Virus record (IMG/VR): IMGVR_UViG_3300049893_000601
Location: 1-38,816 of that record
Source: a virus
Reading direction: 5' to 3' (one strand)
DNA length: 38,816 nucleotides
Below the pieces are notes generated by a model. That model made no database searches, was not told where the DNA came from, and saw nothing but the letters and a program-made list of their open reading frames with translations. The stretch's first letter is position 1; every line of letters begins with the position of its first letter. Shown in pieces: positions 29,801 through 37,484 of this stretch. Made by a program: the position numbers and the translations under genes.

Positions 29801-31069
29801 TTATGCCGTTGTCATTACTTTGTAAGTATTCCCATCAATTATTAATTCTATGTATCCATCATTTGTATAAGGTGCGCCTGCCGTGGTTTTCGTAGAACTT
29901 GCAGCCTTTACAAGCCAAGATAAACTACCATCTGTTTCATAAACTTTTAGCCTACCTGATTTACTTTGAAGTATTGCGCCTCCTGTAGGGTTTGCGCTTG
30001 CATCCGTACCAGCATTAGCAATAAACATAACACCAGCGCCTGACCCAAACGATGATCCGTTAAATCCAATATTTCCGCCTGATGTTATTTTAAATGGATC
30101 GAATTCAACCGAGCCATTATTTAAAGTAATTTTAAAATAACTTTTACCGTCTCCGTCAGTTGCATTTTCTTTTAGTAATTTTAATCCTCCTAATCTAAAT
30201 TGATTATTTGTACTTGCATAAATTGCAGCATAAGAAGATAACGCAAAACCTGTATCTATTGCATGTCTGCCGTCTGCAATCATAAACTCTTCGTCTGCTC
30301 CGTAGTCGGTTCCGTATGGATGCAAATAAAACCCATATCGTTTCTCTGTGTACGGATAACCGCCAAAAGTCAAGGCTCCATTTGAAAGGTTTGAAAATAT
30401 TATTGGTTGGTGCTCATTATAACTTTTAGAAATTTGACCAAAAATTATTCTGTCTCCGTCTACCTTTTGGACTGCAAAAGTTACATCCGAATCTGTGTAA
30501 TCGTCAAATCTAACGTTTAACGTTTTTGAAGCTGGAGAAACATCGTAAAAATGTGGTGCCCCACCGCTTGAGAAACTAGGTAATGAAGACCCAAAACTTA
30601 TATCACCTAAATTATTAAACTGTGCTAATACTAAATTATCAGAGTTTTTCCACTGTGAATTATACGTCGCTGAAGTATTACCACTACCTTTATAACTAAA
30701 ATCTGTATCCGTAAAGGCTCCATTTGTACCCCAATAATGTTTCCCCGTATTTCCAACTCCTGATACAATAGAGTTATTTACGTAGTTATCCCAACCATAT
30801 GCCCCGCTTATACTTCCGAACTTCTGACGCTGTGTTAATGTGTTACCTGAAATGTTCCAGAAGTTTGAAGGAGTTACAGCAATTTCAGTAATACCAGAAT
30901 CAAATCTTGTAAATAATTTACCATCCACAAGATTTTTAAAAAACTCACCTTTATAAATATCAGTAACTAACCACGTACCATCTGTGTGATCGTCTGAAGT
31001 TGGAACGGTAGGAACTTCGCTAGCCGTTGTACTTCTTTTTATTCTTATCCTTGAATCTTGTATCCTCAT
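29801..31069 (-). CDS. Tail fibre-like protein
   Basis: About 422 residues from ATG 31069, which overlaps the previous stop as ATGA; a TTG at 31081 is less likely. The N-terminus MRIQDSRIRIKRSTTASEVP looks like a fibre attachment motif. The body is Gly/Ser/Asn-rich beta sequence with DGSLSWLVKAASSTK near the end. Probably a tail fibre or spike. No chaperone or peptidase domain is seen. Confidence 0.6.
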   Translation of the reverse strand: MRIQDSRIRIKRSTTASEVPTVPTSDDHTDGTWLVTDIYKGEFFKNLVDGKLFTRFDSGITEIAVTPSNFWNISGNTLTQRQKFGSISGAYGWDNYVNNSIVSGVGNTGKHYWGTNGAFTDTDFSYKGSGNTSATYNSQWKNSDNLVLAQFNNLGDISFGSSLPSFSSGGAPHFYDVSPASKTLNVRFDDYTDSDVTFAVQKVDGDRIIFGQISKSYNEHQPIIFSNLSNGALTFGGYPYTEKRYGFYLHPYGTDYGADEEFMIADGRHAIDTGFALSSYAAIYASTNNQFRLGGLKLLKENATDGDGKSYFKITLNNGSVEFDPFKITSGGNIGFNGSSFGSGAGVMFIANAGTDASANPTGGAILQSKSGRLKVYETDGSLSWLVKAASSTKTTAGAPYTNDGYIELIIDGNTYKVMTTA

Positions 31070-31500
31070 GGTATTTGACAACTATCACGCAAATCATTTA
31101 TTCTTAGTGTTAATCTAATCTGAACGCCTGTAACTTCACTATCTCCTTTTTCATAAAATGGTGTCCAACTCCCAGAATCAGAAATATAAAAATTATCGTG
31201 ATTTTCTACTTTGTTCAAATATGCACGACAATCTAACGCAATTTGTAATTGGTCACTTATTACCTCGAATTCATTGTCTAAATCTTTATGGACTAAGTCC
31301 ATGAATAATAAATCTAGATTTACAGTAACTTCATTACGTGTAAAATTAGATGGCTGAAATAAGGCAACCATAGCAGGAAAAGAACTTTCCTTATCATTTA
31401 AAAGTTCTAAAGGGTCCTTACAAGTAAACTGGTTTATCTGACCGTGATTACTTGCGAACTCTTCTAGTTTCTTTTTTATTTGATTTATCGTATACCTCAT
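31066..31500 (-). CDS. Head-tail or tail completion protein
   Basis: A 144-residue protein of connector-like alpha/beta character (SSFPAMVALFQPSNFTRNEV, EVTGVQIRLTLRINDLRDSC). It sits downstream of the portal and connector genes. Probably a tail terminator or completion protein; no firm family match by eye. Confidence 0.5.
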   Translation of the reverse strand: MRYTINQIKKKLEEFASNHGQINQFTCKDPLELLNDKESSFPAMVALFQPSNFTRNEVTVNLDLLFMDLVHKDLDNEFEVISDQLQIALDCRAYLNKVENHDNFYISDSGSWTPFYEKGDSEVTGVQIRLTLRINDLRDSCQIP

Positions 31501-31552
31501 TTAGAAACTTTTCTAACTTCTTTATATTTTTTTCGCTTATAGCTTTACTCAT
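31448..31552 (-). CDS. Very small basic ORF
   Basis: A 34-codon ORF (MSKAISEKNIKKLEKFLNEV...). ATG overlaps the connector stop as ATGA, but its 3' part overlaps the next gene by 53 bases. Real coding is possible. Confidence 0.4.
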   Translation of the reverse strand: MSKAISEKNIKKLEKFLNEVYDKSNKKETRRVRK

Positions 31553-32106
31553 GGTCTATTTAAATTACATTTACAGCAAACTTCATGACATGAATTACAC
31601 GTATCTAAAACTATTCCACATGTATAATTTAAGGTATTAGGGGGAAGTATATCCAATCCAGTTCCATGATTTAAATAGAGTGGATAGTCTGTATCATTTT
31701 CCATTAAGTACCTAGTAATACGCTCCGCTTTTTCTTCAGCCTTATTTTTGTAATGCTCCATTAACCACACAGCATCATCTTTCTGTATTGGCTGGCTATT
31801 CTCTGAAGTCTTAGTACTTATGCTTTTATTTGTAAACTTGTAATTTAATTCTATTACAGCCTCATACTTTACATAAGCAACCAAACAAGGAACCACATAA
31901 GTATTAAGTAATGTAGTATTTAAAGCGGTTAATGTATTATTAGTAACTTGTGTTTTAAGCTCGTTGTATAAATCAGTTCCTAAAATACGCTCAATATAAT
32001 CGTCCTGACAAGATATAATCATAGGAGTAACTAGGAAATCGTCCGTGTTCCCGTTTATCCCTGCAAGCTCTTTGCACTTCGAAGTAGATATAAATTGTAC
32101 GCTCAT
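31549..32106 (-). CDS. Head-tail connector-like protein with Cys-rich end
   Basis: About 185 residues from ATG 32106 (overlaps the portal stop as ATGA; the GTG at 32133 is inside the portal gene). It resembles the DUF6712-type adaptor proteins that follow portals in Bacteroidetes phages. The C-terminus carries a striking cysteine cluster, CGIVLDTCNSCHEVCCKC, suggesting a bound metal ion. Confidence 0.6.
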   Translation of the reverse strand: MSVQFISTSKCKELAGINGNTDDFLVTPMIISCQDDYIERILGTDLYNELKTQVTNNTLTALNTTLLNTYVVPCLVAYVKYEAVIELNYKFTNKSISTKTSENSQPIQKDDAVWLMEHYKNKAEEKAERITRYLMENDTDYPLYLNHGTGLDILPPNTLNYTCGIVLDTCNSCHEVCCKCNLNRP

Positions 32107-33902
32107 TTTCTTTTTACCACATTTTGTACCCACTCATGACGGCAATAAGGAACAGTTCTATCTGTATTTGGGTTGTGATACCAACCTCCACGGGTAGCCC
32201 ATACGTCACGCCCTTCTTTTTCACTAATTCTCTCTATATCTTGTCTGGTATAGAGTTTATCAGCTTCTATTAACTCTCTGCAAAAATCCCTAGTTCCTTC
32301 TATAATTTCATCACCAACATTAGGCCTTACCTCATAAGAGTACAATATCTCTAAGTTACTTGCTGGTGTTGGATTTTCTGCAATTGACTCATTCCCTAAA
32401 TCAGTAATTTTTAAATCACTTGTCAATAGATTCTTTTCAATTAATGTATTTATAGCCTCAGTTATTTGCGATGTTGTTTTATTCAACGCCTTTGCAATTT
32501 CTTCAGGTGTCAATAAATTATTATTGTCAATCAAATCTAATATAGATCGTTGTAAGTTAGTTTCTGCAAACTTCATCCGATAAAAAGCCATTTCAGACAT
32601 CGCTACTTCTTCGCGGTTTTGAATAGATCGCTTTTTATAAATCTTGTATTCAGATTTTGGATAACCAATGTTTTTAAAGTGATCCGCTGGCCCATGTTTA
32701 CAAGCAGACATTTGCACCTGATTTTTTAAGCCTGCCTCTTTTCTTATTTCTTCTGTAGTCATTACGGAAATAATATTCTCAGAAGAAAGCAAAGTAACTG
32801 GCTTAGTTGGAACTATGTAAAAAGGGTTACCAAATCCTGAATCCTTCGCAATCTCATTAAATATTCTTTCAACTCTAGACTGTTTAGGGGTTATATAAAC
32901 GTTTTGTAATAAACTATATGCGCTTGCTTGCTCGTCTTTAGACCCTAGGCCATTAGGCTCTTTAATGCCAAATATACCTAGGCTTGTGATCTTATGACCT
33001 GTGAATATTTCTTGTTGTACTGTTTCGTTTAACAATAAAAAAGATTTATCAAAGTCATTAGGCCTCAAACTTTCAATAGTAGGGGCTGAATCTTTAGAGT
33101 TTGAAAATGTAATTAATAACTGACCTGCTTTATCAGAACCAGTAAATTTATCTTTTACTTTTTTCTCTATAATTTGCTGTTCTTCTATTTTCGGTTGACC
33201 GTTATTAAAAGACAACAAAGTGCCAGCGCTAAAACCATTTTTTATATTTGATAGATGCCAATTGCTTATTTCATAATCACATTCTATGTAAGGAATACAC
33301 CCAATATATTCAGGCTTAGGATAACATTTAATGCCTGCCCTATATTCATAATACCAATATACTCCTGATTTAGTAAGGTTATCGTATTTGCCTAAAACTT
33401 TAAATCCTGTTTCCTCTGGTGTTTGTCTATACTTTGTCCAGTCTTCAGAGTAAAGTAAATATTTCTTATCTTTCGATACTCGGATTTTTTGAAAAGGTAT
33501 ATGATTTATTCTTACTACTTTTGTTTTTTGGAAGTTTGGAATACATTCCATGTAACAACCTCCAAACAATTCTATATCACTAACGACTTTATCAAGTAAA
33601 TCATCAACGGTATCATATTCATTAAGGTCTTCTAACCACTTTAATATTTCCGCTTTTTGAGAAACAGTATAAACGTCTTTAATGGATAACCCATTCCCTT
33701 TAATGAATTTTACTTTACCCGTTACAATTGCATTATGTTTTGCGGACCTTTCGTATAGATTTATTAAGTAATCTGGATAATCATTTTGAACTCCGTATGA
33801 AATCCAAGCCTTATTATTATGCTTTACTTCAATTGGTTCAGGGCTTCGCTCCATGGCCAATTTAATATTCAATAAACTATTTGAAGTAAACTGGTTTTTC
33901 AT
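32103..33902 (-). CDS. Portal protein with C-terminal HTH and MuF-like end
   Basis: A 599-residue protein. The N-terminal about 420 residues have portal features (WISYGVQNDYPDYLINLYER, then KGNGLS, SAYSLLQNVYITPKQSRVER). A winged HTH-like segment (LTPEEIAKALNKTTSQITEA) follows at about 455-490. The end has RDFCRELIEADKLYT and YCRHEWVQN, the cysteine/histidine ending of MuF-type head proteins. The portal is the DNA gateway of the capsid. The fusion means no separate MuF gene is needed. Confidence 0.75.
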   Translation of the reverse strand: MKNQFTSNSLLNIKLAMERSPEPIEVKHNNKAWISYGVQNDYPDYLINLYERSAKHNAIVTGKVKFIKGNGLSIKDVYTVSQKAEILKWLEDLNEYDTVDDLLDKVVSDIELFGGCYMECIPNFQKTKVVRINHIPFQKIRVSKDKKYLLYSEDWTKYRQTPEETGFKVLGKYDNLTKSGVYWYYEYRAGIKCYPKPEYIGCIPYIECDYEISNWHLSNIKNGFSAGTLLSFNNGQPKIEEQQIIEKKVKDKFTGSDKAGQLLITFSNSKDSAPTIESLRPNDFDKSFLLLNETVQQEIFTGHKITSLGIFGIKEPNGLGSKDEQASAYSLLQNVYITPKQSRVERIFNEIAKDSGFGNPFYIVPTKPVTLLSSENIISVMTTEEIRKEAGLKNQVQMSACKHGPADHFKNIGYPKSEYKIYKKRSIQNREEVAMSEMAFYRMKFAETNLQRSILDLIDNNNLLTPEEIAKALNKTTSQITEAINTLIEKNLLTSDLKITDLGNESIAENPTPASNLEILYSYEVRPNVGDEIIEGTRDFCRELIEADKLYTRQDIERISEKEGRDVWATRGGWYHNPNTDRTVPYCRHEWVQNVVKRK

Positions 33903-34297
33903 GGATTGTAAACTATGTTTGTATCTGGATAATTGTGTACATAAACAGTATCAGCCGATCCAATAACTTTTACTTTACCTACCTCAATAGGTGTAGTATT
34001 GTCTGCTTCTTCAGGGTCTAAATTCGTTGAACTTGCTTGTTCGTATACTTCATACGAATAATAACCTGCCACACTTAAAGTTACTTCCCCTTGTAAAGGG
34101 TCTGGTGTGCTTGTTTCTGTTATTGTAAATTTATTGTATCGATCTGGATATAAACTTTCATCCTCAGCAATAAAATATTGACTTACTTTTGATTGATCAC
34201 AAGTAAATTTAAATAGAAAGTAAGGACCTTCTAAGGTAGTTAATTCAGATAGAGTAAAGTAAGCTGTATTACTCTGGTTTTTCGTTAACTGAATCAT
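33899..34297 (-). CDS. Structural protein next to portal
   Basis: A 132-residue beta-rich acidic protein (YFTLSELTTLEGPYFLFKFT). Its stop overlaps the portal ATG. Likely a virion protein; role unknown. Confidence 0.5.
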   Translation of the reverse strand: MIQLTKNQSNTAYFTLSELTTLEGPYFLFKFTCDQSKVSQYFIAEDESLYPDRYNKFTITETSTPDPLQGEVTLSVAGYYSYEVYEQASSTNLDPEEADNTTPIEVGKVKVIGSADTVYVHNYPDTNIVYNP

Positions 34298-34454
34298 CCT
34301 TTTTCTTTTTTGCAGGAATTAGTTTTTCCTCAATTATATGGCCTAATCCAATAGATTTATAAAACTCTTCGTTAATATCTTCCGATACTAAGTAGTTGGA
34401 ATCCATCTTTTTAGAATACAACGTAAGGCCTAAATATTCTTTCTTTATACCCAT
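34269..34454 (-). CDS. Small lysine-rich protein
   Basis: A 61-residue protein (MGIKKEYLGLTLYSKKMDSN...) with a lysine-rich C-terminus. Overlaps the next gene by 29 bases. First gene after the capsid/tail-tube terminator. Confidence 0.5.
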   Translation of the reverse strand: MGIKKEYLGLTLYSKKMDSNYLVSEDINEEFYKSIGLGHIIEEKLIPAKKKKDDSVNEKPE

Positions 34455-34493
34455 ACCTTAAACAGTTAATTAAATGATTTTGTGCAAAATAAA

Positions 34494-34519
34494 GAAGGGG
34501 ACATAAGCCCCCTTCATTT
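34494..34519 (-). terminator. Terminator downstream of capsid and tail-tube genes
   Basis: A seven-pair perfect stem GAAGGGG / CCCCTTC. On the minus strand it is followed by TTTATTTTG. It would lower transcription of portal-side genes relative to the abundant capsid proteins upstream. Confidence 0.7.
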
Positions 34520-34536
34520 GTGCAATTAAGATAAAA

Positions 34537-35058
34537 CTAGACTGCTGCTGCCGTTAAAGTAGAAATTAAACCACTTGATACAGTTTGCATCGCTGAACCT
34601 TCTTTCGCAATAAAGGTTAAAGCGTACCCGTTAGCGTCACCCATAGCCTTACCAAATGTAGATTCAGAAGGCGCTAAATCCGCTCCGTTGTTTTCACCCA
34701 TCAACCAGTATACGCCATTATTATCTAAGATAATAATCATTATACGGTTCTGAGCCAACAAAGACAATTCATTTCTAAGTGTTGCACTACGTTTATGTAA
34801 CATTATCTTTAATTCAGTTTCATAGAAAACTGTACCGTTTTCTACACTTGTCTGAATCTTTTCAACGCATTCAGCGGTTTCTTTGTCGAAATCGTATATC
34901 CAAAATTGTTTACCTGTTGATAAGGTGAAGGCTGTAATATTACCAGCCGAAGCCGTTAATGTTGCCTTATTTTCCAACTCTGTTACATAAATTCGCTTGA
35001 TACCGCCTACCGAATCCCTGCACGCTAGTGCTACATCGGTGGTAAGTACACATGCCAT
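34537..35058 (-). CDS. Putative major tail tube protein
   Basis: A 173-residue protein with beta-rich halves (GGIKRIYVTELENKATLTAS, FWIYDFDKETAECVEKIQTS) and an Ala/Val C-terminus, the profile of tail tube proteins. It directly follows the major capsid gene and precedes a terminator, as expected for a highly made protein. Could instead be a capsid cement protein. Confidence 0.45.
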   Translation of the reverse strand: MACVLTTDVALACRDSVGGIKRIYVTELENKATLTASAGNITAFTLSTGKQFWIYDFDKETAECVEKIQTSVENGTVFYETELKIMLHKRSATLRNELSLLAQNRIMIIILDNNGVYWLMGENNGADLAPSESTFGKAMGDANGYALTFIAKEGSAMQTVSSGLISTLTAAAV

Positions 35059-35060
35059 AA

Positions 35061-36263
35061 TTACGCTAATGTAAATTGTACAATTTGATCCGCAAAAGCA
35101 TAGTTTACACCAGCTTTGAAAGCTACGTGGAAACGAACTTCGTCGTTATCCTTAGAATACCACATGTCGTATTTCTCTTCCTCGTTCATCATATCGGTAC
35201 CATACCAAAGGTTAGAAGAAGGAGTGCAGATAATACGGTTAGTGTTGTTCAATCCGTTAACTGATACGATCGGAATATTAGTTCCGTGTAACATAATCAT
35301 ATCATTACGCGCATCGGTTCCAGATGGAGCATAAGCAAACAAGTTTGCATTAATCAATGCGGTGATGTAGTTACGGTAAACCTCATTTCCTACAAAGATT
35401 TTAACAGATGGGTCATCTAGGATAGCAACTGGAATTTGTGCATAAATTGCCTGCATGATTCCGATAATATTACTAGAAGTAATTCCAGTAGTACTAGTAA
35501 TTGGAGATGCAAAATATGGGTTTGCAGTTGTTCCAGTTGAATACTGAGGTATAAACGTGTAAGCCAATCCAGAGCCATTAGTACCAGCGTAGTTAGCAGT
35601 CAAAGTAATTTGAGTAGCTGAATCTACAGAGGAAACAGTATAGATAACGTCTAAGATACTTACTTTGTCACCTGCTGCAATACCAATAGAGGTAAATGTA
35701 GTTGAAGTACCTGTAACTGTTGCCGAGCCGTTAGTTACTGCAATAGTACCAGTGCCATCAATTGCGTTTACGTTTACTACTCCTGTTGAGCTGAATGTTT
35801 TACCAATCAACTTCAAAAGACCATCAAACTTGTTAAGGTTTCCAGTTCCCGAAGTAATATCTCCCTGCCAAATTGCTGTTTCCAATTGCTTAGCAATTAG
35901 TTTGCTTTTAAGGTCTGTATACTCTCTTTCAAAATCAAATGATTCAGGAGTAGACCCTTTTTGAACCATCTTTTGAGTATACTTAGCTTCTAAAGTTTTA
36001 GGGCAAAGAGCCTCTTGAACTTTAATATTACCTACTGTGATAGTACGTTGAGTTAATGTAGTAGTGCCTGAAGCATTCCAACCACATAAGGAGTTACTTT
36101 GAAACGTTGCATCTGTATCCAAAAGATTAATAGTTGCAGCGCTTTTAATATCTACCATCGAATTCATATAAGTAATTGAGGTAGCACCGAACACGGCCTT
36201 AGTTAGCAATTCGCTTTTATGCTGTTCGGTATAGTCTGTAAGACTTGATACTGTGAATGACAT
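35061..36263 (-). CDS. Major capsid protein with inserted beta domain
   Basis: A 400-residue HK97-type coat protein: N-terminal arm, E-loop-like region (QKGSTPESFDFEREY), long helix (SKLIAKQLETAIWQGDI), and A-domain with IFVGNEVYRNYITALINANL and VNGLNNTNRIICTP. Residues about 165-240 (GTIAVTNGSATVTGTSTTFT ... DKVSILDVIYTVSSVDSA) form a separate beta domain also seen in phage fibres, so it looks like an insertion exposed on the capsid. It follows the scaffold-like gene by two bases. Confidence 0.8.
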   Translation of the reverse strand: MSFTVSSLTDYTEQHKSELLTKAVFGATSITYMNSMVDIKSAATINLLDTDATFQSNSLCGWNASGTTTLTQRTITVGNIKVQEALCPKTLEAKYTQKMVQKGSTPESFDFEREYTDLKSKLIAKQLETAIWQGDITSGTGNLNKFDGLLKLIGKTFSSTGVVNVNAIDGTGTIAVTNGSATVTGTSTTFTSIGIAAGDKVSILDVIYTVSSVDSATQITLTANYAGTNGSGLAYTFIPQYSTGTTANPYFASPITSTTGITSSNIIGIMQAIYAQIPVAILDDPSVKIFVGNEVYRNYITALINANLFAYAPSGTDARNDMIMLHGTNIPIVSVNGLNNTNRIICTPSSNLWYGTDMMNEEEKYDMWYSKDNDEVRFHVAFKAGVNYAFADQIVQFTLA

Positions 36264-36265
36264 AG

Positions 36266-36853
36266 TTATTTACGTTTTTTTAAAGCCTCTAAAGTGCGTG
36301 CCATTTCTGCAAACTTATCGGCTTTTTCGTTTCTAAATACTTCTTGTTTTACTGGTTCCTGAGCTGGCATTTCAAGAACTTTTTCGACTAAGTCAATTAA
36401 CTTACTGACTTTGTCTTCTTGTGATTTCATAGCTGTTTTTTCCTGCTCTGATTTTTGGCCAGCCTGTAAAAGTAAATCTTCAAGCGATTTAATACGCTTT
36501 TCAAATCCTTCTAAAGCTCCTTTAAGTTCGTCTGAACTCATGCCTTCTTCAATAGGCTCCTCCTCTGTTTTACCAACTTCGGAAATTTTACCACCCATGA
36601 CCACGATTTTAGACCCATCTTGTAGGATGTATTCGCCATCTGGTGCAGGTGCGTCACCTGATTCAGTTTTAACCATTACAGAAGAACCCACAGCTAATTC
36701 GCCATCCAATAGCAAAACACTCCCGTCTTGCAATGTCAGGTCTTTATATTCTACCGCCTTAGGTTCATCTACAAGCTGACTAAATTTTTCCTTAGCCTCA
36801 TTTGCAGTTTTTACCCCTAACACAGCGAATAACTTATCTTTTAAATCCTTCAT
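36266..36853 (-). CDS. Scaffold-like protein
   Basis: A 195-residue protein with a small N-terminal beta domain (LTLQDGSVLLLDGELAVGSS, repeated as ILQDGSKIVVMGGKI) and a long charged coiled-coil C-terminal half (LKGALEGFEKRIKSLEDLLL). Located between protease and coat genes, the usual place and build of a scaffolding protein. Confidence 0.6.
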   Translation of the reverse strand: MKDLKDKLFAVLGVKTANEAKEKFSQLVDEPKAVEYKDLTLQDGSVLLLDGELAVGSSVMVKTESGDAPAPDGEYILQDGSKIVVMGGKISEVGKTEEEPIEEGMSSDELKGALEGFEKRIKSLEDLLLQAGQKSEQEKTAMKSQEDKVSKLIDLVEKVLEMPAQEPVKQEVFRNEKADKFAEMARTLEALKKRK

Positions 36854-36867
36854 ACCTGTAAAAGTAT

Positions 36868-36898
36868 AAAGGGCCTTAGTGTGCCGTTTAAGGCTTAA
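36868..36898 (-). terminator. Weak terminator or attenuator
   Basis: Minus-strand GCCTTA / TAAGGC six-pair stem overlapping the protease stop codon, followed by CCTTTATACTTTT. Too weak to be sure. Confidence 0.35.
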
Positions 36899-37484
36899 TT
36901 TGCTCTAATATCTCAATCAATTGTTCAAGCTCAGATTTTGGTTTATTATCAACCTGCTCATGTAGAAAATCCCCCTCTATACTAAACCCTCTTAATTCCC
37001 CTGTTTGTATGAACTCATTCCAAACATCTTCATTATCTACTTTAAAAGAACCAAACCAACTACCATCCGTTACCCCGTCAAACCCTTTAGGCGGTTTTAT
37101 TCCACGTTCACGATCTATAATAAAAGATTCAAACATAAATACACCGTCCACTACTTTATCAGATTCATGGTTTATATTTACATTATCTGTATACTTGTTT
37201 TTAAAATATCGCTGCACAATAGCCTGTATTGTTTCAGCATCAAATACAGCGTAATATTCTCCCATTTCTTTTGAACGTCTGTAAATAGGTAAATCCGCTA
37301 TCATTAAAGGACCTGTTACAATTCTTTTAAGCTCACTAGATACTTGAAATCTAGATTTATCTTTTGCAAAGGCTACCCAATTGCGTTCAATCGCTGGATG
37401 ATCTACCAAAGCTACATAGTCTACGCCTGTATCAGTTTCATCTATCTTAAGTTTGAAAACTGGTAAATTCTTAGAAGGTTGCAT
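36888..37484 (-). CDS. Prohead serine protease, XkdF-like
   Basis: A 198-residue protein matching the XkdF/prohead protease group: GVDYVALVDHPAIERNWVAF near the start, VNINHESDKVVDGVFMFESF in the middle and GELRGFSIEGDF near residue 168, where the serine lies. It would cut scaffold and coat proteins during capsid maturation. Its ATG overlaps the tape-measure end by 14 bases. Confidence 0.75.
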   Translation of the reverse strand: MQPSKNLPVFKLKIDETDTGVDYVALVDHPAIERNWVAFAKDKSRFQVSSELKRIVTGPLMIADLPIYRRSKEMGEYYAVFDAETIQAIVQRYFKNKYTDNVNINHESDKVVDGVFMFESFIIDRERGIKPPKGFDGVTDGSWFGSFKVDNEDVWNEFIQTGELRGFSIEGDFLHEQVDNKPKSELEQLIEILEQIKP

